45,074 bases of DNA from an uncultured Clostridia bacterium (GTDB lineage Bacteria > Bacillota > Clostridia > Oscillospirales > Ruminococcaceae): the NCBI GenBank assembly GCA_947630555.1, contig CANRIA010000017.1, positions 1 through 45,074 on the forward strand, read 5' to 3'. Positions 23,644 to 29,369 of the stretch are shown in pieces. The notes below the pieces were generated by a model. The model saw nothing but the letters and a program-made list of their open reading frames with translations. It searched no databases and was not told the DNA's origin. The translations under genes and the position numbers were made by a program. The first letter of the stretch is position 1, and every line of letters begins with the position of its first letter.

Positions 23644-23669
23644 AAAAAAACGGGCGCTCAAAGCTCCCG
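23644..23669 (-). terminator. Attenuator terminator of the sulphur amino acid operon
   Basis: Minus-strand stem CGGGAGC/GCGCCCG (one mismatch), loop TTTGA, then seven T. It lies between the leader ORF stop and the first operon gene. Its first arm overlaps the antiterminator partner at 23664-23673, so the two structures are exclusive. Confidence 0.82.
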
Positions 23670-23786
23670 GGCAAATGGCACTATCAGCATACGGCATAAA
23701 AAACTAATGCCGCATTGTTTTGAGGCGCGCTGAAATACAGTCGAACGCCCCAGCCATATCATATGCCCGGGAGTAAAGCATTCGAC
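23664..23786 (-). promoter_or_regulatory. Mutually exclusive leader RNA structures (antiterminator and sequestering hairpin)
   Basis: On the minus strand CTCCCGGGCA (23764-23773) is exactly complementary to TGCCCGGGAG (23664-23673), and the latter overlaps the terminator's first arm. The same CTCCCGGGCA lies in the loop of an alternative hairpin whose arms are GTCGAATGC (23778-23786) and GCGTTCGAC (23740-23748). The 5' arm of that hairpin overlaps the second Cys codon of the leader ORF. A third stem (23689-23697 with 23707-23715) begins just before the leader stop codon. This is the arrangement of a ribosome-controlled attenuator. Confidence 0.72.
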
Positions 23787-23829
23787 AGCACATCATGTTA
23801 TCATGTCCATTTTTTACTGCATTGTGCAT
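23704..23829 (-). CDS. Leader peptide with Met-Met-Cys-Cys control codons
   Basis: A 41-codon ORF beginning MHNAVKNGHDNMMCCRML, with a strong AAGGAGGTG five bases before the ATG and a consensus promoter about 35 bases upstream. Codons 12-15 are ATG ATG TGC TGT; six Met and three Cys occur in all. The peptide has no signal or domain features. A ribosome waiting at the Cys codons would cover the 5' arm of the hairpin that hides the antiterminator, so shortage of charged tRNA-Cys (or Met) would let RNA polymerase pass the terminator. The genes downstream handle cystine/methionine uptake and cysteine ligation, which fits. The peptide is inferred from sequence only. Confidence 0.72.
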   Translation of the reverse strand: MHNAVKNGHDNMMCCRMLYSRAYDMAGAFDCISARLKTMRH

Positions 23830-23859
23830 GACCGCACCTCCTTTGTTTTCGCTGCTATT

Positions 23860-23888
23860 ATTATACTCCCAAACGATGAGTTTGTAAA
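23860..23888 (-). promoter_or_regulatory. Sigma-A promoter of the sulphur amino acid operon
   Basis: Minus-strand TTTACA, 17-base spacer, TATAAT; the leader ORF starts about 30 bases downstream. Confidence 0.8.
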
Positions 23889-23935
23889 TTCGTTAGTTTT
23901 TATCATCGGCGATAAGAAAAGGTTATCGTGCTTCT

Positions 23936-24841
23936 TTACAGCTCTTTGTATTTCATAAGCTGCTCTACATATTTTCTTCCGTATGACGATAGAGTGCTGC
24001 CCTTTCTAGTTATATAGCCTATGGTGAGCGGATCTTCCTCTGTTAGCTTTATAGCCGTAAGCCCCTGCAACACCGCATCAGCTTCCGAGAGCATACCCGA
24101 GCCTATGGAATAACCGTTCAATTCCGCTATAAGCTCCATGGTCGTCGCCCTGTCATCAGACCGTATCATTTTGTCAAAGTCATAGTCTGCCATTGCTTCT
24201 TCGGTAAGATAAAAGTTGCTGTCATTGCTCTGGTCAAAAGAAATGCAGGGATAGTCTTTCATATCTTCAATAGAGAGCTCACTCTTTCCTGCAAATGGGT
24301 GATCTTTCCACACATACACATATGTATCCCTTTTCATAAGCGGCGTAAATTCAAGCTGATAGTAGCGAAACAGCTTTTTTATAAGCGCTTCGTTCGAGCC
24401 GGAAAATGAAACTATGCCGGCCTCGCTTTTTAAGTTTTTTACATCTTCAAGCACTTCTTTTGTCTTAGTTTCGTGTACGGAAAAGATGTACTTTTCGGGG
24501 GTCATATCCTTTATAACATCTGTAAATGCCTTTATCGCAAAGTTGTAATGCTGTGTAGATACCGAGAAACGCTCTTTATCACAGCCCGTTGTGAGATACC
24601 GCTGCTCTAAAACTTCATACTGACCTACCGCATTTTTGGCGTAAGAAAGAAACTCCCTGCCTGCGTCGGTAAGCGAAATGCCTTTGTTCGTCCTTTCAAA
24701 AATAAGTATGCCTATCTCTTCTTCAAGCTCATGTATGCTTGCCGACAGCGCAGGCTGCGAAACATACAATTTTGTCGATGCCTCACGCATGGAGGAAGAT
24801 GCGGCGATCTCAAGCACATATTTCAGCTGATTTATGTTCAT
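23936..24841 (-). CDS. LysR-family transcriptional regulator
   Basis: A 301-residue LysR-type regulator. The N-terminal winged helix-turn-helix (1-60) contains MREASTKLYVSQPALSASIHELEEEIG and FERTNKGISLTDAGREFL. The C-terminal effector-binding domain spans about 90-295, with VSTQHYNFAIKAF and GMLSEADAVLQGLTAIKL. Effector unknown. It is upstream of and codirectional with the sulphur amino acid operon, and divergent from the HD/MnmA operon, sharing a 20-bp motif with that promoter region (24869 and 25041). It could therefore control either or both; CysB/CmbR-like sulphur regulation is possible but unproven. Confidence 0.92.
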   Translation of the reverse strand: MNINQLKYVLEIAASSSMREASTKLYVSQPALSASIHELEEEIGILIFERTNKGISLTDAGREFLSYAKNAVGQYEVLEQRYLTTGCDKERFSVSTQHYNFAIKAFTDVIKDMTPEKYIFSVHETKTKEVLEDVKNLKSEAGIVSFSGSNEALIKKLFRYYQLEFTPLMKRDTYVYVWKDHPFAGKSELSIEDMKDYPCISFDQSNDSNFYLTEEAMADYDFDKMIRSDDRATTMELIAELNGYSIGSGMLSEADAVLQGLTAIKLTEEDPLTIGYITRKGSTLSSYGRKYVEQLMKYKEL

Positions 24842-24868
24842 AATGTATCACCTCATAGTTTTATCTAC

Positions 24869-24888
24869 TATACCTATATGTTTAATAT
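24869..24888 (+). promoter_or_regulatory. Candidate LysR operator, copy 1
   Basis: TATACCTATATGTTTAATAT lies just downstream of the -10 of the LysR gene. It matches 18 of 20 bases of the copy at 25041-25060 in the divergent promoter region. Shared sequence at both promoters suggests binding by the LysR protein encoded here. Confidence 0.45.
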
Positions 24889-24892
24889 GCTT

Positions 24893-24921
24893 AGTATATC
24901 ACAAGGCTTTCGGTATGTCAA
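24893..24921 (-). promoter_or_regulatory. Sigma-A promoter of the LysR gene
   Basis: Minus-strand TTGACA, 17-base spacer, TATACT: near consensus. Confidence 0.78.
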
Positions 24922-24999
24922 GAGGGCATCTTTAAAATAAAAAATACCGATATATAAATATCAAACGATAGGACAAATCTATAAATGAGTAATTCACAC

Positions 25000-25028
25000 T
25001 TGACAAACGGTCGGTATAGTGGTAAAAT
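25000..25028 (+). promoter_or_regulatory. Sigma-A promoter of the HD/MnmA operon
   Basis: TTGACA, 17-base spacer, TAAAAT on the plus strand, about 60 bases before the HD-protein ATG. Confidence 0.75.
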
Positions 25029-25036
25029 TATAATTC

Positions 25037-25065
25037 ATAGTATACTTATATGTTTTATATACTAT
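25037..25065 (+). promoter_or_regulatory. Candidate LysR operator, copy 2
   Basis: ATAGTATA (25037-25044) and TATACTAT (25058-25065) form an inverted repeat around TATACTTATATGTTTTATAT, which is the second copy of the motif at 24869. It lies just after the -10 box, where a bound protein could block or control transcription. Confidence 0.45.
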
Positions 25066-25087
25066 TTTGTAAAAAGGAGTAATACAT

Positions 25088-25660
25088 ATGTCAAAAGAGA
25101 TAACAAGAGATGAAGCGTGGGAGCTGCTGTGCGAGTGGAACAAAGAGCCTTTTCACCTGCGGCACGCTGTTACGGTAGAGGGCGTTATGCGCTATTTTGC
25201 AAAAGAACTTGGCTATGCCGATGAGGAGGAATTCTGGGGCATAGTCGGTCTGCTGCATGATCTGGATTTTGAGAAATTTCCTAGCGAGCATTGTATCAAA
25301 GAGCAGGAGATACTGCGTGACTTCGGCGCTGAAGACAGACTTATTCACGCGGTGGCAAGTCACGGCTATGCGCTGACGGTGGATATTGAGCCTGAGCATG
25401 AAATGGAAAAGGTGCTGTACGCGGTAGACGAACTTACGGGGCTTATCGGCGCGGTGGCTATTATGAGACCTTCAAAGAGCGTATCGGATCTGGAACTGAA
25501 ATCAGTAAAGAAAAAATATAAGAATGCAAACTTTGCGGCAGGCTGCTCACGCGAGGTAATTGAACGCGGCGCACAAATGCTGGGTTGGGAGCTTGACGAC
25601 CTGATAAGCCGCACCATTTTAGCAATGCGCAGCTGTGAGGCAGAGTATGAGCGGTTCTGA
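25088..25660 (+). CDS. HD-domain hydrolase
   Basis: A 190-residue cytoplasmic HD-superfamily protein. Metal-binding histidines and aspartates are visible in PFHLRHAVTVEGVM, the core HD motif LLHDLDFEKFPSEH, AVASHGYAL and AVDELTGLIGAV. The family comprises phosphohydrolases, but the substrate is unknown. AAAAGGAG precedes the ATG. It begins the operon with MnmA, 21 bp upstream of mnmA. Confidence 0.85.
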   Translation: MSKEITRDEAWELLCEWNKEPFHLRHAVTVEGVMRYFAKELGYADEEEFWGIVGLLHDLDFEKFPSEHCIKEQEILRDFGAEDRLIHAVASHGYALTVDIEPEHEMEKVLYAVDELTGLIGAVAIMRPSKSVSDLELKSVKKKYKNANFAAGCSREVIERGAQMLGWELDDLISRTILAMRSCEAEYERF

Positions 25661-25681
25661 CCTATAAGGAGAAGCAGCAAA

Positions 25682-26755
25682 ATGTGCAAAAAAGCTATAG
25701 TTGCAATGAGCGGCGGTGTGGATTCCAGCGTTGCGGCATTTTTGCTGAAAGAGCGCGGCTATGAATGTATCGGGGCGACGATGAAGCTGTATCACAATGA
25801 AGATATCGGGCAGCCGCAGGGGCACACATGCTGTTCGCTGGAAGATGTTGAGGACGCAAGAAGCGTTGCTTATTCTATAGGTATACCCTACTATGTATTT
25901 AATTTCTCGGATAAGTTTCGCGAAAAGGTAATGGATCGCTTTGTTTATGCCTACGAAAACGGCGCTACACCAAATCCGTGCATTGACTGCAACCGTTTTC
26001 TGAAATTTGATAAGCTGTATCTTCGGGCAAAGGAGCTTGGCTGTGACTATGTGGCAACGGGGCATTACGCGCGCATTGAGAAAGACGAAATTACAGGCAG
26101 ATATCTTCTCAAAAAGGCTATTGACCACACTAAAGACCAAAGCTATGTGCTGTATTCCATGACACAGGGGCAGCTTGCTCACACCCTGTTTCCGCTTGGC
26201 GAGTACCAAAAAGCGCAGGTGCGTGAAATAGCCGCGCGGCAGGGCTTTCTGAATGCTAAAAAGCACGACAGTCAGGACATATGTTTTGTGCCAGACGGCA
26301 GATATGCAGAGTTTATTGAACGTTACACGGGCAGGCTGTATCCGCCCGGCAATTTTTTGGACGAGGGCGGCAATGTTATCGGGCAGCATTGCGGCATTAT
26401 ACGCTATACAATAGGTCAGCGAAAAGGGCTTGGGGTATCGGCGGCTGCTCCTCTGTATGTCACAAAAATCGATCCGCAAAACAACACCGTAACGCTTGGG
26501 CGAAGCGAGGCACTTTATTCACGCTCGCTAACCGCGGAAGACCTGAATTTGATAGCAGTAGATAAAATAGAACGCCCCCTGCGTGTGAAAGCAAAAATAC
26601 GCTACCGCCAGAGCGAGCAGTGGGCGACCGTAGTGCAGACAGATAAAGATAAGGCAGAGGTTGTGTTTGACGAGCCGCAGAGGGCTGTTACGAAGGGGCA
26701 GGCTGTGGTTTTCTATGACGGTGACATTGTGGTCGGCGGCGGCACGATACAATAA
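25682..26755 (+). CDS. mnmA: tRNA-specific 2-thiouridylase MnmA
   Basis: A 357-residue enzyme that adds sulphur to U34 of tRNA-Lys, -Glu and -Gln, using a persulphide from a cysteine desulphurase and ATP. The PP-loop is SGGVDSS (10-16). The catalytic cysteine pair is Cys100 in NPCIDCN and Cys200 in HDSQDICFVPDG. The C-terminal part has YTIGQRKGLGV and the beta-barrel ending DIVVGGGTIQ. Length is normal. It is followed by ThiF-like and rhodanese genes, which could supply or route sulphur. Confidence 0.96.
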   Translation: MCKKAIVAMSGGVDSSVAAFLLKERGYECIGATMKLYHNEDIGQPQGHTCCSLEDVEDARSVAYSIGIPYYVFNFSDKFREKVMDRFVYAYENGATPNPCIDCNRFLKFDKLYLRAKELGCDYVATGHYARIEKDEITGRYLLKKAIDHTKDQSYVLYSMTQGQLAHTLFPLGEYQKAQVREIAARQGFLNAKKHDSQDICFVPDGRYAEFIERYTGRLYPPGNFLDEGGNVIGQHCGIIRYTIGQRKGLGVSAAAPLYVTKIDPQNNTVTLGRSEALYSRSLTAEDLNLIAVDKIERPLRVKAKIRYRQSEQWATVVQTDKDKAEVVFDEPQRAVTKGQAVVFYDGDIVVGGGTIQ

Positions 26756-26767
26756 AGAGGTGAAAAT

Positions 26768-27604
26768 ATGGCGTTTTCAAAAGAGCAGGCGCAGCGTTAT
26801 GCACGCCATTTTGTGCTGAAAGAGATAGGCGTATCGGGTCAGGAGCGGCTTTTGCAGTCGCGTGTTCTGGTCATAGGCGCAGGCGCTTTGGGCTCGAGTG
26901 CGCTTATGTATTTAGCTGCGGCAGGTGTGGGCGTGATAGGTATTTGCGACGGCGACAGGGTCGAGCTTTCAAATTTAAGCAGGCAGATCATACACAGGCA
27001 GTCTGACATAGGCGCACTAAAGACCGAGTCGGCAAAAAGGGCGCTGGTTGGGATTAATTCCGATGTAACGATACAGCTTATCTCCGAGAGGGTCACGCCC
27101 GACAATATTGAAGCTGTTATCTCGCCTTATGATTTTATTTTAGACTGCACAGACCGTTTTGAGACAAAGTTTCTTATAAACGATGCCTGCGTGCTGATGG
27201 AAAAGCCGTTCTCTCATGCTGGTGCGGTGCGCTTTGAGGGGCAGACCATGACGTATGTTCCGGGGCGAGGCGGCTGCCTGAGATGTGTGCTGGGCGGCGT
27301 GCCTGAAAATGCAGCTTCCTGCGCCGAAGCAGGCGTTTTTGGCGCTATACCGGGTATTTTGGGCTGTATTCAGGCAATGGAGGCTGTAAAATATCTGCTG
27401 GGAGCAGGCGAGCTGTTGACAGGCAGGGTGCTGCACATTGACGGTCTTACCATGCGTACACAGGTTATAAACACAGGTGCGGCTGACGAAAATTGCCCTG
27501 TCTGCGGCAAAGCGCGAACTTCTTTTTCACTATTGCAGCACCGCGGCGAATACGAACCGAAAGGCTGCGGCAGTCAAGGGAGCGATCTTAATTTTGATGC
27601 GTGA
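26768..27604 (+). CDS. ThiF/MoeB/HesA-family E1-like adenylyltransferase
   Basis: A 278-residue protein that would adenylate the C-terminal glycine of a ubiquitin-like sulphur carrier (ThiS/MoaD type). The nucleotide loop is VIGAGALGSSA (35-45). DGDRVELSNLSRQIIH and LDCTDRFETKFLINDAC are typical. The active-site-like cysteine is in ENAASCAEAGVFGAIPG (Cys185), and structural zinc is held by CLRC (170-173) and CPVC (243-246). The next gene, a rhodanese domain, overlaps its stop. Together they resemble a split version of the Uba4/MOCS3 E1-rhodanese fusion. No carrier protein gene is seen nearby. Confidence 0.92.
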   Translation: MAFSKEQAQRYARHFVLKEIGVSGQERLLQSRVLVIGAGALGSSALMYLAAAGVGVIGICDGDRVELSNLSRQIIHRQSDIGALKTESAKRALVGINSDVTIQLISERVTPDNIEAVISPYDFILDCTDRFETKFLINDACVLMEKPFSHAGAVRFEGQTMTYVPGRGGCLRCVLGGVPENAASCAEAGVFGAIPGILGCIQAMEAVKYLLGAGELLTGRVLHIDGLTMRTQVINTGAADENCPVCGKARTSFSLLQHRGEYEPKGCGSQGSDLNFDA

Positions 27605-27899
27605 AGTAAACATTTGTGAATATCTGAATGAGCGGCATGGCGGCGACATTCTTGTAGATCTTCGCAGCGAGGTAATGTATTCTTTCGGAACTATTCCGGG
27701 CGCGGTCAGCATTCCCGTAGAACGCATAGAAAATCTTTACGAGCTGCCGAAAGATAAAACGATATGCCTTTTTTGTCAGATAGGTGAGATAAGCGGTCAG
27801 TTTGCGCAGCTGCTTTCAGATGCAGGGTATGATACCTGCGATCTTTTGGGCGGCTACCGTGAATATTTAAAGCAAAAATTAAAGGAGGAAAACTTATGA
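27597..27899 (+). CDS. Rhodanese-like sulphurtransferase
   Basis: A 100-residue single rhodanese domain starting [38 protein letters not shown], then the active-site loop [14 protein letters not shown] with Cys60 as persulphide carrier, and [10 protein letters not shown]. The ATG at 27597 is chosen because it overlaps the thiF-like stop; a longer ORF from 27477 runs inside that gene. It probably passes sulphur to MnmA or to a carrier activated by the ThiF-like protein; the direction of flow is inferred. Confidence 0.9.
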   Translation: MREVNICEYLNERHGGDILVDLRSEVMYSFGTIPGAVSIPVERIENLYELPKDKTICLFCQIGEISGQFAQLLSDAGYDTCDLLGGYREYLKQKLKEENL

Positions 27900-28267
27900 A
27901 AATCATTGAAACAAAAAATGCACCTGCGGCGATAGGCCCGTATTCACAAGCAATTTTAGTGGGTGATCTTGTGTACACTTCGGGGCAGATACCTCTTGTA
28001 CCCGAAAGCGGCATTTTGGCTGACGGCGGCATCGAGGAGCAGACAAAGCAGGCAATAAAAAATTTGTCCGCTGTTTTGCACGGTGCAGGCAGCAGTCTTG
28101 AAAAGGTCATCAAGACGACTTGTTTTCTGCAAAACATGGGTGATTTTGCCGCGTTTAACGCTGTTTATGAAAAATATTTTACTAGCAAACCTGCAAGAAG
28201 CTGTGTTGAGGTCTCCGCACTGCCAAAAGGCGCGCTTGTGGAGATAGAAGCCATAGCTGAGAGGTAA
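27896..28267 (+). CDS. RidA/YjgF-family enamine/imine deaminase
   Basis: A 123-residue trimeric-type RidA protein. Signature sequences are [51 protein letters not shown] and [23 protein letters not shown], including the arginine that binds the substrate carboxylate. It hydrolyses reactive 2-aminoacrylate and related imines formed by PLP enzymes acting on serine or cysteine. It overlaps the rhodanese gene by four bases; a role in cleaning up after cysteine desulphuration is plausible. Confidence 0.95.
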   Translation: MKIIETKNAPAAIGPYSQAILVGDLVYTSGQIPLVPESGILADGGIEEQTKQAIKNLSAVLHGAGSSLEKVIKTTCFLQNMGDFAAFNAVYEKYFTSKPARSCVEVSALPKGALVEIEAIAER

Positions 28268-28289
28268 AAAGGGAGATAATTCATTGCCA

Positions 28290-28332
28290 AAGCTCATACA
28301 GATGAATTTCTGTATGGGCTTTTTGTTTTTTG
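28290..28332 (+). terminator. Terminator of the HD/MnmA/RidA operon
   Basis: Stem AAGCTCATACAG/CTGTATGGGCTT (12 bp, one wobble), loop ATGAATTT, tail TTTTGTTTTTTG. Confidence 0.9.
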
Positions 28333-28354
28333 TCTATATGGCGAAAAGGACAAT

Positions 28355-28963
28355 TTGTGGACGTTTGGGTTTTCAGTTTATTTCGTGAGCGCAACCTGTA
28401 ATTGCGGAAACAAAGAAAAAAGCACATACCGGGTGGTAGACTTTTCGGATGAGCTGTTCAACTGTTCTCTGGACAATCTGTTTCGCGAAGAGATGGGCGT
28501 CTGTGATGATGCATACACCAACCTTCGCGTGGAGACTGTTCCTGGGTTTCGGTATGTAAAGCACGCAGTAATCAGCAACGATCCCGAGGGGGATGCCATC
28601 AACCGGGTGTTGAACGTCGCCCGCGAAAACGGTGTGGAACACCCTTGGGTGATCGGGTGGGACTTTCCATATGTTTCGTTGGAGCAGATAAATGTTTACC
28701 ATATGCACGGCTATGAGGCTGCATGGATCCTGCCCGAAGGCGTAACGCCGAAAGGAGTGGAGATCAAAGAGCAGAAGGCACACAAATATGCCGCGATCCA
28801 CATTCCCGAACCTCTCAAAAATCCTTTTGTGGTTATTCCTAACGCATATAAGACGTTAATGGAATATATGCGTATCAACTGTTTGAAGCAGACAGACAAA
28901 GATGTGATCCCCTGCTTTGAGACGGACGGTGATACTATGGACGTGTACATGGCCTGCGTATAG
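28355..28963 (+). pseudogene. AraC-type effector-binding (GyrI-like) domain remnant
   Basis: From about 28425, the protein matches the C-terminal ligand-binding domain of AraC-family regulators: YRVVDFSDELFNC, DDAYTNLRVETVPGFRYVKH, HPWVIGWDFPYVSLEQIN and YAAIHIPEPLKNPF. It ends near DTMDVYMAC. The AraC DNA-binding domain that normally precedes it is missing. The first 25 residues (through CNCGNKEKS) match nothing recognised, and only a TTG without a ribosome binding site is available as start. It is probably a truncated regulator. A stand-alone GyrI-like protein cannot be excluded. Confidence 0.65.
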
Positions 28964-28964
28964 C

Positions 28965-29264
28965 TGTCATTGCTACGGCAAAAAATACTGCGCGCTGCAC
29001 ACGGTTCGCGAGACCCAGCTTGACGAGCGCATAAGTGAGTTAAAAGAGTATGACAAGACTTGCAAGCAAAAGAAAGAGCAGCTGCGAAGTACTTCAGAAC
29101 TGATTGAGAAGATATTGTCAGAGGGAAAAATCTCAGACGTGAATTTGAGAATGCTGGTGAAGAAGATCATCATTCACCAAAACGCAGACAAAAGCATTGA
29201 CATCAGGATAGAGATGAACGGAGCATTCGATGCGAACGTGTCGGTATTTCTCAAAAGCGCATGA
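28965..29264 (+). pseudogene. C-terminal fragment of a large serine recombinase
   Basis: About 95 residues from CHCYGKKYCALHTVRE onward match the tail of transposon/ICE-type large serine recombinases: the end of the zinc-ribbon region, a coiled-coil (LDERISELKEYDKTCKQKKEQLRSTSELIEKI), then the conserved NLRMLVKKIIIHQNADKSIDIRIEMNG. The catalytic domain is absent. The fragment abuts the stop of the AraC-effector remnant within a few bases. It marks the former site of an integrated element that was lost. Confidence 0.8.
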
Positions 29265-29268
29265 GAAT

Positions 29269-29297
29269 AGCCGCAGAATGCTCTGCGGCTTTCTCTT
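29269..29297 (+). terminator. Terminator after the recombinase fragment
   Basis: Perfect 9-bp stem AGCCGCAGA/TCTGCGGCT with a four-base loop and a TTCTCTTT tail. Confidence 0.78.
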
Positions 29298-29369
29298 TGC
29301 AATAATATAATAATATGAAATTAAAACCTAATTGCAGCGCGGCGGCAGTGATATTTTTGTACTGTTGCT

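Noticed and set aside
23640-23880. T-box or S-box riboswitch ahead of the sulphur amino acid operon
   Set aside because: No T-box sequence or SAM-riboswitch core was seen; a translated leader ORF with competing hairpins explains the region better.
27477-27596. N-terminal extension of the rhodanese protein
   Set aside because: It lies inside the ThiF-like gene and has no homology; the ATG at 27597 overlaps the upstream stop as expected for coupled genes.
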